From contig CALVRY010000001.1 in the NCBI GenBank assembly GCA_944358755.1, positions 1-34,079 of the forward strand: a stretch of DNA of 34,079 nucleotides, written 5' to 3'. Positions 16,630 through 24,947 of this stretch are shown piece after piece. Within the stretch, counting starts at the first letter, position 1, and every line of letters starts with the position of its first letter. This DNA is from an uncultured Bacilli bacterium (lineage in GTDB: Bacteria > Bacillota_I > Bacilli_A > RFN20 > CAG-826). Position numbers and translations under genes: made by a program. The notes under the pieces are model-generated. The model saw only the letters and a list, made by a program, of their open reading frames with translations, searched no databases and was not told the DNA's origin.

Positions 16630-17778
16630 ATGGCTGAACTTAACAAATTACAAAGATGTTATCATTGTGGGGCTTTATTACAATCAACAGACCCTAAAAA
16701 AGAAGGTTACATTTCTCCAGATATTATCGAAAAATATCCTGAAGGATTATTGCTATGCAATAATTGCTATAAAACCGAAAGATTCACCAATATTCCAAAA
16801 GAAGCTAGCTTCGATGAAGAATATACTAAAATTCTTGATGTGATTAGAAGTAAAAAAGCTTTGGTTGTGTATGTTGTTGATTTATTCTCATTTGAAGGCT
16901 CATTTATCAATAAAATCATTACAATGCTCGAAGGTATCGACGTTTTAGTAGTTGCTAATAAAAGAGATTTATTGCCTGCAAATTTAGATGATAACGACTT
17001 AAAAGAATATGTCAGTCATAGATTAAGAGTTGCCAAATTTAACGTAATTGATACAGTCATTACCTCAACAAATAATGGTGGTTATAATCTTGACGAAATG
17101 TTTAAATTAATCGCTAAATATTCAGAAGGAAGAGATGTTTATTTCGTTGGTGCAAGTACAAGTGGAAAATCTGCATTAATCAGCGAATTCCTTAAACAAT
17201 ATCTCAACAATACTTCAAAAATGATTGTTACTTATACATTCAGCAATACAAATTTACGTGGTTTCAGAATTCCAATCACAAACAAAACTTATATCTATGA
17301 AACTCCTGGAACATCGACAGATAACTCCTTAATTTCCAAAGTTGAAAGATCAGTTTATAACCTAATTACTCCTAAAAAAGAAGTAAAAGGTAAGAAAATC
17401 ACTCTCACCAAAGGAACATGCTTATTATTTGGTTCACTTGCTTGTATTGAATTGCTTTCCAAAGAAAAAACAGTTTTATACGCTTATGTATCAGATAAAG
17501 TAGAGCTTAAATCACATAAATCACTTGTCGGCGATAACGCAAAATATGTTGCAAACATTTTCGAAAAAGGAAGTTTAAAGCCAGCTAGTGAAAGATTTAA
17601 ATCAATCAAAGACTTCGATGTTTATGAATTCCAAGTTACTGAAGATGGACAAAGAGACATAGGCATATTAGGTCTTGGATGGATAAATTTTGTTGGAAAT
17701 AAGCAAACATTTAGAATTTGTGTACCAAAAGGAGTCTACGTTTATACAACACGTAGTAAAGTAAAAAATGATTTCTAA
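16630..17778 (+). CDS. yqeH: ribosome biogenesis GTPase YqeH
   Basis: Circularly permuted GTPase needed for 30S assembly. The N-terminal treble-clef zinc finger has C10, C13, C43 and C46. The permuted motif order is visible: G4 NKRDLLP (about 109-115) before G1 GASTSGKSALI (about 174-184; usually GxxNVGKS, here with Ser for Val), then G3 ETPGTS. The C-terminal part ends with the family pattern GLGWINFVG and a basic tail. The 382 residues match YqeH. Its last 11 bases overlap yhbY. Confidence 0.95.
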   Translation: MAELNKLQRCYHCGALLQSTDPKKEGYISPDIIEKYPEGLLLCNNCYKTERFTNIPKEASFDEEYTKILDVIRSKKALVVYVVDLFSFEGSFINKIITMLEGIDVLVVANKRDLLPANLDDNDLKEYVSHRLRVAKFNVIDTVITSTNNGGYNLDEMFKLIAKYSEGRDVYFVGASTSGKSALISEFLKQYLNNTSKMIVTYTFSNTNLRGFRIPITNKTYIYETPGTSTDNSLISKVERSVYNLITPKKEVKGKKITLTKGTCLLFGSLACIELLSKEKTVLYAYVSDKVELKSHKSLVGDNAKYVANIFEKGSLKPASERFKSIKDFDVYEFQVTEDGQRDIGILGLGWINFVGNKQTFRICVPKGVYVYTTRSKVKNDF

Positions 17779-18073
17779 TAAAAATAAACAACAACTTAAA
17801 AAAATAGCACATAGTAGTGAAGTGCTTAAAATCAATATTGGTAAAGAATTATTAAACAATCAAGTAATTCAAAGTATTTTAAATGCTTTTAATACAAGAG
17901 AATTAATTAAGATTTCTTTTTTAAGAAGTGCAGTCGAAAGCGGTGATAAAAATACCATTATTCTAGATCTCACAAGTGCTTTAAAATGCGATGTTGTTCA
18001 AATTATCGGAAATACAGTATTAATTTATAAACCAAATCCTAAATTAAAAGACCATATTGTATTAGAAAAGTAG
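17768..18073 (+). CDS. yhbY: YhbY family CRM-domain RNA-binding protein
   Basis: CRM domain protein of 101 residues associated with pre-50S ribosomes. It has the family layout: KKIAHSSEVLKINIGKELLNNQVIQSILNAFNTRELIKISF, then LTSALKCDVVQIIGNTVLIYK (each part read separately). The GxxG loop is IGKE where GKGG is usual. The start at 17768 overlaps yqeH by 11 bases. In B. subtilis yhbY (yqeI) is followed by nadD and yqeK; nadD is absent here. Confidence 0.9.
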   Translation: MISNKNKQQLKKIAHSSEVLKINIGKELLNNQVIQSILNAFNTRELIKISFLRSAVESGDKNTIILDLTSALKCDVVQIIGNTVLIYKPNPKLKDHIVLEK

Positions 18074-18078
18074 TTTTT

Positions 18079-18702
18079 ATGTCTTTAAATAAGAAAATTT
18101 ATTCACATTTTGAAATAAATAGTGGAAGTGACATAAAAATTGATGATTTTGTACTAGATTTATTAAAAAACACTATAAAAAGTGATAAAAGGGTGGCACA
18201 TTCCATAAGTGTTGCTAATTTAGCTTATAAAATAGCGCTTGGCAACAATTTGAATGACCCTTTTTATTATTACTTAGCAGGGCTATTTCATGATATAGCT
18301 AAAGGAATCGACAAAAAAGAAGCAGTAAAGCTCATGAATTTGCATTATAAAGAGTATTTAGATTTGCCTGCTTTCTCATATCATCAATTTTTAGGCGAAT
18401 ATTTAACCAAAAAACTAATTGGAATAGAAGATAATGCGATACTTGATGCGATTAAGTTTCATTGTACAGGAAAAGCAAATATGACGAGTTTAGACAAAAT
18501 CATTTACGCATCAGACAAAATCGATCCTTTAAGAGGTTATGATTCTAGCGACATGATTAATTCGATGCTAGAAAATCACGAAAAAGGTTTTTTATATGTC
18601 TTAGACGAAAATCATAAATTTCTTATAAATAAAACAAATGATTTAAATTCAGTTAATAATAGATTATCTAGAGAATGCTTCGAATATTATCTTAAAAAAT
18701 AG
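18079..18702 (+). CDS. yqeK: YqeK family HD-domain (p)ppN / Ap4A hydrolase
   Basis: HD-domain phosphohydrolase. Characterised YqeK proteins cleave diadenosine tetraphosphate symmetrically. HD residues visible are H41 (RVAHSISV), H71-D72 (LFHDIAKG), H102 (YHQFLGEYL), H128 (FHCTGK) and D146 (YASDKIDPLRGYD). The 207 residues are the usual length plus about 15 at the N-terminus. It starts five bases after yhbY. The usual partners nadD (upstream) and rsfS (downstream) are missing; after it the gene direction flips. Confidence 0.9.
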   Translation: MSLNKKIYSHFEINSGSDIKIDDFVLDLLKNTIKSDKRVAHSISVANLAYKIALGNNLNDPFYYYLAGLFHDIAKGIDKKEAVKLMNLHYKEYLDLPAFSYHQFLGEYLTKKLIGIEDNAILDAIKFHCTGKANMTSLDKIIYASDKIDPLRGYDSSDMINSMLENHEKGFLYVLDENHKFLINKTNDLNSVNNRLSRECFEYYLKK

Positions 18703-18761
18703 TAGTTTTTTCTTATATGTTCACTTCGTATAATATCTATTATGTAAATTTTTGAAGAAAA

Positions 18762-18814
18762 AAGACGATTATTATCATATGTTTTTTATATCATAATAAA
18801 TCGTCTTATAAATT
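18762..18814 (-). terminator. hairpin terminator between yqeK and the MazF-like gene
   Basis: The arms AAGACGATT (18762-18770) and AATCGTCTT (18799-18807) pair perfectly and extend, with a bulge and a mismatch, through ATTATCATAT and its partner. Read on the minus strand the hairpin is followed by TTTTTTCTTC, a good terminator for the leftward genes. On the plus strand there is no T-run, so its effect on yqeK is less certain. Confidence 0.7.
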
Positions 18815-18843
18815 ATATTATAAATAAACTAATTTTTCTCAAT

Positions 18844-18881
18844 TACTATTTATCTACTAATAATCTACTAATTATCTACTT
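18844..18881 (+). repeat. TACTA 11-bp phased array 4 (4 units)
   Basis: TACTA, TACTA, TACTA and TACTT begin at 18844, 18855, 18866 and 18877. The units include TACTAATAATC and TACTAATTATC. It lies between the hairpin terminator and the 3' end of the MazF-like gene. Confidence 0.82.
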
Positions 18882-18890
18882 TTAATATTT

Positions 18891-19442
18891 TTATGCTGTT
18901 AAATACCTCCTTTGAGCAAATAAATTTGAATTATATTCAGTTGATTTATCAATTATTGTTTGAATTATCTTTTTATAAGAATTTAATATCGATAAATACG
19001 AACTTGCGTTTAAAACTCCATAAAAATTAGTCTCAGACTTTGTTTTTGGATCACTAACAAATCTTTTCTTATTCACATATCTAATTTCAGCTAACGCCGC
19101 AATGTATTCTTCTGAATCGCTTATTTGATAGATTTTTCCAATATTTAATCCGAATTTGTTTTCACTTGCGGATTTTGGATAAATTGGACAGATTAATACT
19201 TTACTATCAAATTGGTTGCTATTATCCAAAATTAGGCATTTAGATATGGTTTTATTACCAGTTATTGGATCTAAACGACGAACGAAATCATAGATTTCTT
19301 TTGCTTTAAACACCTTAAAATCTGAATTAAAAACATGGTGTCGCTCCCTTTGAAATAAATCATCTGCCCGTTCAAGTTGCTCATAAAAATTATTATCCTT
19401 GTTCGGGCTTATGAAATATAGAAGCTTTTTGTCTTCTTTCAT
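18891..19442 (-). CDS. MazF/PemK-fold protein, orphan
   Basis: A 183-residue protein whose middle resembles the MazF/PemK RNase fold. DPITGNKTISKCLILDNSN (about 58-76) corresponds to the DP..G.E...RP..I.SN strand pair, KVLICPIYP to the V..API strand, and ALAEIRYVNKKRF (about 116-128) to the .L.QIR.VDK.R strand. It has a 45-residue charged N-terminal extension and a 40-residue tail not found in plain MazF (about 115 residues). No antitoxin-like gene is adjacent; upstream is an ABC permease gene 62 bases away. A strong ribosome-binding site (AAAGGAG) precedes the ATG and can be sequestered in a hairpin. Toxin activity is unproven. Confidence 0.55.
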   Translation of the reverse strand: MKEDKKLLYFISPNKDNNFYEQLERADDLFQRERHHVFNSDFKVFKAKEIYDFVRRLDPITGNKTISKCLILDNSNQFDSKVLICPIYPKSASENKFGLNIGKIYQISDSEEYIAALAEIRYVNKKRFVSDPKTKSETNFYGVLNASSYLSILNSYKKIIQTIIDKSTEYNSNLFAQRRYLTA

Positions 19443-19451
19443 AATAAAAAT

Positions 19452-19475
19452 CTCCTTTCATATACTACGAAGGAG
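19452..19475 (-). promoter_or_regulatory. hairpin that can mask the ribosome-binding site of the MazF-like gene
   Basis: In the minus-strand mRNA CTCCTT (19475-19470) is followed by a 12-base loop and AAGGAG (19457-19452), which is the Shine-Dalgarno sequence itself, nine bases from the ATG. Pairing of the two would hide the ribosome-binding site. Confidence 0.4.
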
Positions 19476-19504
19476 ATTAAAACCAAAAATGTTAAAAATA
19501 TTTT

Positions 19505-20278
19505 CTATTTTTTCAAAAATTTCTTTATAAAGGCAAAAATAACATCAAAAACGATAAAAACAAAGATTACAAGGAGAGTTATCGCTATCATATTACTATA
19601 TTCAGCATTTATTCTATAAACTTGTAATAATCTTCCGATACCCCAAATATTTTCAGTACCTATTAAAATTTCGCTCATAATCGAGACTTTAACACCTAAA
19701 CCAATCGAATTTATACAACCTAAAAGTAAATAAGGCATTGATTCAGGAATTAAAACTTTAAATATAGATTTTGGCGAATAATAACCTTCTAAACGTAAAG
19801 AAAGTTTAATATTTTCATCAATATTCAATAAACCTTCAATAAAAGATTCATATAAGATAGGGAAAACAATTAAAAAAGTAATAATAATTGAGCCAATATT
19901 TGCCTCATCTAAGAAAAATAAAATGATGAAAAAGACTATACAAGGGGTTGGTACGAGTTTTAAAAGATGGATAAGAGGTGCTAAAAAGTCTCTAAATGGC
20001 TTAAAAAGTCCCCCTACCAAGCCTAAAATAAAAGCCAATACAAATGATATTAAAAGTGCTAAAAATGTTCTTAATAAAGATTCGCCAATAGCTTGCCAGG
20101 TTGAGGCAATTCCTAAAATATTAAATAATGAGACAAAAATATCACTTAAATGAGGAAAAATGAAATTATTATTAACGCATAAAGCAATAATTTCCCAAAT
20201 AAAAAGTAAAAATAAAATACCTAAAGTCTCGTAAATCAAAGTTCTGAAGTTTTTAGGTATTTTATTAATAAATCTCAT
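19505..20278 (-). CDS. ABC transporter permease (SsuC/TauC/ThiX type)
   Basis: Inner-membrane permease of the binding-protein-dependent BPD_transp_1 family, 257 residues. About six hydrophobic helices are visible, starting with YETLGILFLLFIWEIIAL and ending with IAITLLVIFVFIVFDVIFAF. The ATPase-contacting EAA loop is at about 163-185 (EGYYSPKSIFKVLIPESMPY). VPTPCIVFFIILFF and SEILIGTENIWGIGRLL are typical of the nitrate/sulfonate/thiamine-precursor subfamily. It is 44 bases downstream of the binding-protein gene, no ATPase gene is nearby, and no ribosome-binding site is clear. The substrate is unknown. Confidence 0.85.
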   Translation of the reverse strand: MRFINKIPKNFRTLIYETLGILFLLFIWEIIALCVNNNFIFPHLSDIFVSLFNILGIASTWQAIGESLLRTFLALLISFVLAFILGLVGGLFKPFRDFLAPLIHLLKLVPTPCIVFFIILFFLDEANIGSIIITFLIVFPILYESFIEGLLNIDENIKLSLRLEGYYSPKSIFKVLIPESMPYLLLGCINSIGLGVKVSIMSEILIGTENIWGIGRLLQVYRINAEYSNMIAITLLVIFVFIVFDVIFAFIKKFLKK

Positions 20279-20322
20279 ACGTTAATTTTAATGAGATTAA
20301 GGTAAACTAGCAAATATTTTAA

Positions 20323-21357
20323 CTATTTTGCTGATGATTCTGCTGTTAATTGGTTAAAAGTGTTTATATCCTCTACTGTAAATTTAACGTTTGTTGGAAC
20401 TACACCAAATCCATTTTTAGCACTATTTTCGCCTTGAACATTTTTGATTACTGCTGAGCTAAAGCCAAATTTAGCAGTAAATTTACTTACATCAGAATAT
20501 TCTCCGCTAGTCATTTCACTATATGCGCCATCCAAATTAGTAAATAAAGCGTTAACTCCATCATTTAAAAGATCCATTGTTGATTCATAAACTTTTGGAT
20601 GTTTTTCTTTAAATTCTTTATTAACAAAAATTCCTGCTTGGCAAATATAGTCTTTATTCCATTTTTCTGAATTTTTCTCTTTAAATGCTGTATTTAAGTT
20701 AATATCAAGAATATTTTGAACACCATTTTGTTTTAACTTGCCCTGTAAAGCTGTATTTGCTGGTTCAGCAACCACTGCCCAGTCAATTTTTTGACCAGAA
20801 GAAAGTTTGTATTCAGAATTCATTGTTAAAAGGGTTTGTTGAACTTGATTAACGGCATTAAATGCTTGATCGAAAACCATATCATTTCCATAAATGTTCC
20901 TAAATAAAATCCCAGGTGTTGATTGAGACATAAAACCAAGAATGTAATCATCATTTGTTGGTACTTCATCTTCGGATTTTCCAAAACCTAATAAATGGAA
21001 ATTCCCACCTGTTAACATTTGTTCAAACTCAAATTTTGCATTTTCTCCGGCTTTATTTAAAACTTTTTGAGCATTTGTTGAATCAAAAATAACTAAATCA
21101 GCATTCCCTGAGCTTAAATAACCTGGAATTGCTATATTATCGCTAGGTGATTCAGTTTTAACTTTATCTGATAATAATAATTTATAAGCAGGTAAAGTTG
21201 GTGCGCCGGTAGGTGTTATTAAAGTTGGTATATATGTATCAGGTTCGTTTTCGTTAGGATTATCAGGTGTTTCTCCAGGATTATCATTACCTCCACAAGA
21301 AACTAAAACACTGCCAAATGACAACATTAAAATTAGTATTTTTTTAATTTTTTTCAT
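20323..21357 (-). CDS. ABC transporter substrate-binding lipoprotein (NMT1/SsuA-like)
   Basis: Secreted lipoprotein of 344 residues. The signal peptide KKIKKILILMLSFGSVLVSC has a basic start, a hydrophobic core and the lipobox L-V-S-C with C21. A short Asn/Pro/Glu-rich linker follows (about 22-45), then a periplasmic-binding-protein fold: PTGAPTLPAYKLL, GNADLVIFDSTNAQKVL, and WAVVAEPANTALQGKL, as in the NitT/TauT group. It is 17 bases after deoB and 44 before the permease, so they form an operon. The link to deoB could hint at a nucleoside- or pentose-related substrate, but this is only context. Confidence 0.82.
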   Translation of the reverse strand: MKKIKKILILMLSFGSVLVSCGGNDNPGETPDNPNENEPDTYIPTLITPTGAPTLPAYKLLLSDKVKTESPSDNIAIPGYLSSGNADLVIFDSTNAQKVLNKAGENAKFEFEQMLTGGNFHLLGFGKSEDEVPTNDDYILGFMSQSTPGILFRNIYGNDMVFDQAFNAVNQVQQTLLTMNSEYKLSSGQKIDWAVVAEPANTALQGKLKQNGVQNILDINLNTAFKEKNSEKWNKDYICQAGIFVNKEFKEKHPKVYESTMDLLNDGVNALFTNLDGAYSEMTSGEYSDVSKFTAKFGFSSAVIKNVQGENSAKNGFGVVPTNVKFTVEDINTFNQLTAESSAK

Positions 21358-21374
21358 ATTTTAAGCACTTCTTT

Positions 21375-22595
21375 CTATTTAATTAATTCTTCGATTTTTT
21401 CACCAATCATGGTTTTGTCTTTATTTAAACCAAAATTAGCTAAAATTGTTTCGCCAATATCTGCAAAAGAGTTTCTATCTTCTAATAATTTTCCATCATT
21501 AAATTTTCTTGAATAGCAAATTAATGGAACTCTTTCTCTAGTGTGATCAGTTCCGGCCCAAGTTGGATCATTCCCATGATCAGCTGTAATCATAACTAAA
21601 TCATCATCTTTAATTACATTTAAAAGTTCGTTAAATTGCTTATCAAAGTCTTCAATTGCTTTTCCATAGCCAATAGGATTTCTTCTATGACCATATTCAC
21701 TATCAAATTCGACTAAATTGACAAAGCAAAGACCTTTTTTGAAATCATCACCTTTAGCAATTTCAATAGTTTTATTCATACCATCTTCATTTGACGATGT
21801 ATGTACTGTTATAGTAACCCCACATCCATTAAAAATATCATTAATTTTTCCTACACAACTAACATCAAGTCCATTTTCTTTTAAGATGTCCATTGCGGTA
21901 ATTCCACTTGGAGAAACTGCATAGTCATGTCTATTTGATGTTCTTTTAAATGTATCTGAGCTTTCACCAAGATATGGTCTTGCAATAACTCTTCCTACAA
22001 ACCATTCTGGTTTCATGCATAATTTACGAGCAATCTCACAACATCTATAAAGTTCATCAAGTCCTAAATATTTTTCATGACCACAAATTTGTAAAACTGA
22101 GTCACTACTTGTATAAACAATTAAAGAATTAGTTTTAATTTGTTCTTCACCAAGTTCTTTTAAAATTTCAGTTCCACTAGCAGCTTTATTTCCAATGATC
22201 TTGTGCCCAGTTTCTATTTCTAACTCATCAATTAATTCCTTTGGGAAACCAGTATCAGTAAATGTTTTAAATGGTTTTGTTGTTAAAATACCCATCATTT
22301 CCCAATGTCCAGTCATGGTGTCTTTACCATTACTAGCTTCATTTAATCTAATTACATAGGAATTTTTATGATCTTTAACGACTTTAACGCCATTAATATC
22401 GTCAAGTTCGCCAAGTCCTAAACTTTCTAATGTTGGAACATTTAAACCATTTGGCATTTTTTCTCCAATATGTTTCCAAGTGTTTGCTCCTTCATCACTA
22501 ACTCCGCCAACTTGACCAAAATTAGCAGCGTCTTTTGCGCCACCAATTCCTACGCTATCCATTACTATTACAAATATTCTCTTAAATTTATTCAT
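21375..22595 (-). CDS. deoB: phosphopentomutase
   Basis: Interconverts (deoxy)ribose-1-phosphate and (deoxy)ribose-5-phosphate in nucleoside salvage. Alkaline-phosphatase-superfamily protein, 406 residues. Metal-site motifs are visible: IVMDSVGIGGAKDAANFG (D13), the phosphorylated-threonine region NGKDTMTGHWEMMG, VEFDSEYGHRRNP, and MITADHGNDPTWAGTDHTRERVP. The length and the cap domain match DeoB. It is 29 bases downstream of xerD and 17 bases upstream of the lipoprotein gene. Confidence 0.96.
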   Translation of the reverse strand: MNKFKRIFVIVMDSVGIGGAKDAANFGQVGGVSDEGANTWKHIGEKMPNGLNVPTLESLGLGELDDINGVKVVKDHKNSYVIRLNEASNGKDTMTGHWEMMGILTTKPFKTFTDTGFPKELIDELEIETGHKIIGNKAASGTEILKELGEEQIKTNSLIVYTSSDSVLQICGHEKYLGLDELYRCCEIARKLCMKPEWFVGRVIARPYLGESSDTFKRTSNRHDYAVSPSGITAMDILKENGLDVSCVGKINDIFNGCGVTITVHTSSNEDGMNKTIEIAKGDDFKKGLCFVNLVEFDSEYGHRRNPIGYGKAIEDFDKQFNELLNVIKDDDLVMITADHGNDPTWAGTDHTRERVPLICYSRKFNDGKLLEDRNSFADIGETILANFGLNKDKTMIGEKIEELIK

Positions 22596-22624
22596 ATAAA
22601 TAAACCTTCCTTAATGATTATAAT

Positions 22625-23509
22625 TTACTTGTCTTTCCAATACAAATCATATGACTTAACAATTGTTTTTGGCGTAATATGCGTATAAATTTGTGTTGTT
22701 CCAATATTTGTATGCCCAAGCATTTCTTGAACAACTCTTAAATCCGCTCCATTATCTAATAAATTGGTCGCAAATGTATGTCTTAAGGTGTGTGGATGTA
22801 TTTTTTTCTCAATATTTGCCATTTTCGCGTATTTTACAATAATGTTATATAAGTCTTGTCGAGAAATTTGTTTTCCTTTTTTATTAAGAAAAATAAAATT
22901 TTTATCAACGACTAAATGTTTATTTCTTACGTTTTTGATGTAATTATTAATGGCCTCAATCGCAATTTCTCTAATTGGAATTATTCTTTCTTTTTTACCC
23001 TTACCAATTACTTTAACAAGTCTTTCTTGTTCGTTTATTTGTTTAATTTGTAAGTTAACACATTCACTTACTCTTAAGCCACAAGAATACATAACTTGTA
23101 AAATAGCGTAATCTCTAATACCAATTTCATCATTTAAATCAGGTGCATTTAACAAATTTTTGATCTCTTCTTCATTCAAAACTACTGGTAAATTTTTGTC
23201 CTTTTTAGGTAAAGAAATCTCTTCAGTTAATAAATTTGATGCTATTTTTTCGCTTTCCAAGAATAAAAAGAAGTTTTTCATAGTAGCTAAACGTCTTGCA
23301 ATTGTTGTTGGAGAACGTCCATTAATCGCTTGATCATAGCTAAAATTATTTAAATCTTCACTAGTTAAATCTTCAACATCAACTTTTTCAGGATAATATC
23401 TCTGAAACTGCAAAAAATCGTCCTTATAATCAATAATCGTTTGATTAGTAAGAACTTTTTCAAATCGACAATATTGTAAATAGTTTTCAAAAGCATCAAT
23501 AATTTTCAT
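22625..23509 (-). CDS. xerD: tyrosine recombinase XerD-like
   Basis: Site-specific recombinase, probably acting with XerC or alone at dif to resolve chromosome dimers. Of the 294 residues, the N-terminal SAM-like domain is 1-95. The catalytic set is complete: R146 (CGLRVSEC), K170 (GKGKKER), H240 and R243 (HPHTLRHTFA), H266 (LGHTNIGTTQIYTH) and the nucleophile Y275. XerC cannot be excluded from sequence alone. The dinB TGA overlaps its ATG (ATGA), so they are coupled. No dif-like site was recognised. Confidence 0.92.
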   Translation of the reverse strand: MKIIDAFENYLQYCRFEKVLTNQTIIDYKDDFLQFQRYYPEKVDVEDLTSEDLNNFSYDQAINGRSPTTIARRLATMKNFFLFLESEKIASNLLTEEISLPKKDKNLPVVLNEEEIKNLLNAPDLNDEIGIRDYAILQVMYSCGLRVSECVNLQIKQINEQERLVKVIGKGKKERIIPIREIAIEAINNYIKNVRNKHLVVDKNFIFLNKKGKQISRQDLYNIIVKYAKMANIEKKIHPHTLRHTFATNLLDNGADLRVVQEMLGHTNIGTTQIYTHITPKTIVKSYDLYWKDK

Positions 23510-24711
23510 TTTTTTGGATGATCCTTTAAATCACTTAGTCTAAAAAAGATTGGTTTTTTGGCTTTTCTATTAAGTTCATTTATTAATAAAACAGTTTTAT
23601 TTTCATTTTCATGTCTTTCGTAGTTATCAAAAGTCATTTGAACAACTACATCGTGTTTGTCTTTTAAATTTTTAAGGGTAAATCCAATTAAACGAATTTC
23701 TTCGCCTTTATAAGTTTTTTCAAAAAGTTTGATTCCTTCAGAATATAATTCATCTTTAGAATCCGTGTAATTATTAAGAGTTTTTGAAACTGTACTTGTT
23801 TGAAAACCATCATCACAATCGGCACTTTTATACGTAATTTGTATTGTTTTACATAACTTTCCAGACTTAGAAAAGTCACTTAATAGGTTTTCCATTAATT
23901 GCGAAAGAAATTTTCTTATATAAAATCTATCATTTGTATCAAAATCAAGTGTTCTTGTCATACCCATTGATTTCGGATCATATGGCCCAGTATCGACAAC
24001 GTCGCTACTATTTCCTTCAAGTTCATTAATTAAATCTTGTTTCATCGAACCAAAGAAGTTTTCTAGCGCTTCATCGTTGTTTTTTAGCCCATAATACAAT
24101 TCACCAATCGTTTTATAGCCAGCTCTTTCTAATTTTGGAAACGTTTTTTTACCAATTCCAAATAAATCTTTAACTGGCAAAGTGAAAATAATATCAGGAA
24201 TATCTTTCTTTCTAATAATTGTAATTCCATTAGGTTTTTTATAATCAGAGCCCATTTTTGCTAAAAATTTTGTTGGTGCAACTCCGATTGAGCAATTCAA
24301 TTTAGTTTTAGCATAAAGTTTTTCTTGTAAGCCTTTCAAAAATGGTACCGGATTTGTAATTCTATTCGCCTTAATTACATTAGTAAAATCACAAAAACAT
24401 TCATCAATCGACATTTGCTCTATTGAATGTGTATAATTTCTAACAAAATTAATGAATTCTTTAGACATTAATTCATAAAATTTATAATCTCCAGGAAGAA
24501 TTATTAGATTTTTGCATAACATCTTTGCTTGAAATGTAGGCATTCCAGAGTGAATTCCATATTTTCTAGCTTCATAAGAGCAAGTTGAAACAATTCCTTT
24601 TCTTCCGTCACCTCCAACAGCAACAGGTTTACCAATTAAAGAAGGATTTTTAATTTCTTCGCACCTAACAAAAAACTGATTTAGGTCTATATGAAGTATA
24701 ATTCTTGCCAT
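23506..24711 (-). CDS. dinB: DNA polymerase IV (Y-family)
   Basis: Error-prone translesion polymerase, 401 residues. Catalytic acids are visible: D9 (HIDLNQFF) and D103-E104 (SIDECFCD). The palm continues with YEARKYGIHSGMP, the thumb helix-hairpin-helix is KDLFGIGKKTFPKLERAGYKTIGEL, and the little-finger domain is about 245-365. The C-terminus lacks an obvious QLxLF clamp-binding motif. The start at 24711 stands six bases from repeat array 5, so the array covers the likely promoter or leader region. Its TGA overlaps the xerD start. Confidence 0.93.
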   Translation of the reverse strand: MARIILHIDLNQFFVRCEEIKNPSLIGKPVAVGGDGRKGIVSTCSYEARKYGIHSGMPTFQAKMLCKNLIILPGDYKFYELMSKEFINFVRNYTHSIEQMSIDECFCDFTNVIKANRITNPVPFLKGLQEKLYAKTKLNCSIGVAPTKFLAKMGSDYKKPNGITIIRKKDIPDIIFTLPVKDLFGIGKKTFPKLERAGYKTIGELYYGLKNNDEALENFFGSMKQDLINELEGNSSDVVDTGPYDPKSMGMTRTLDFDTNDRFYIRKFLSQLMENLLSDFSKSGKLCKTIQITYKSADCDDGFQTSTVSKTLNNYTDSKDELYSEGIKLFEKTYKGEEIRLIGFTLKNLKDKHDVVVQMTFDNYERHENENKTVLLINELNRKAKKPIFFRLSDLKDHPKK

Positions 24712-24716
24712 TTATT

Positions 24717-24754
24717 TACTAGAAAACTACTAATAATCTACTAATTATTCACTT
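24717..24754 (+). repeat. TACTA 11-bp phased array 5 (3 units plus a weak fourth)
   Basis: TACTA begins at 24717, 24728 and 24739, and CACTT at 24750. The units are TACTAGAAAAC, TACTAATAATC and TACTAATTATT, nearly identical to array 2. It lies in the 33-base gap between xseB and dinB and runs over the xseB stop codon. Confidence 0.82.
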
Positions 24755-24942
24755 TTAGTCTTTTCTTCGATTTTTTTCTTTGCTTCTTGAAGAGTTACTT
24801 CTAGATCCTTTATGATTTCTTGCCCTTCTAAATATAAGTTTAAATTTTCATCTAAACTTAAATCACCAGAATCTAATTTATTGCCAATTTCTTCAAGACG
24901 ATTCATTTTTTCTTCAAATGTTGCTTGCTTTTTTCCTGCCAT
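24745..24942 (-). CDS. xseB: exodeoxyribonuclease VII small subunit
   Basis: Small subunit of exonuclease VII, which degrades single-stranded DNA with XseA. A helical protein, with ATFEEKMNRLEEIGNKLDSGDLSLDENLNLYLEG split by the family pattern F E..L..LE.I...L..G.L.L.E....Y..G. A longer frame begins with GTG at 24951 overlapping the xseA stop. The ATG at 24942 is preferred because AAGGAG lies eight bases before it, whereas the GTG is inside that site. This gives 65 residues. Confidence 0.9.
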   Translation of the reverse strand: MAGKKQATFEEKMNRLEEIGNKLDSGDLSLDENLNLYLEGQEIIKDLEVTLQEAKKKIEEKTKSE

Positions 24943-24947
24943 ATTCC

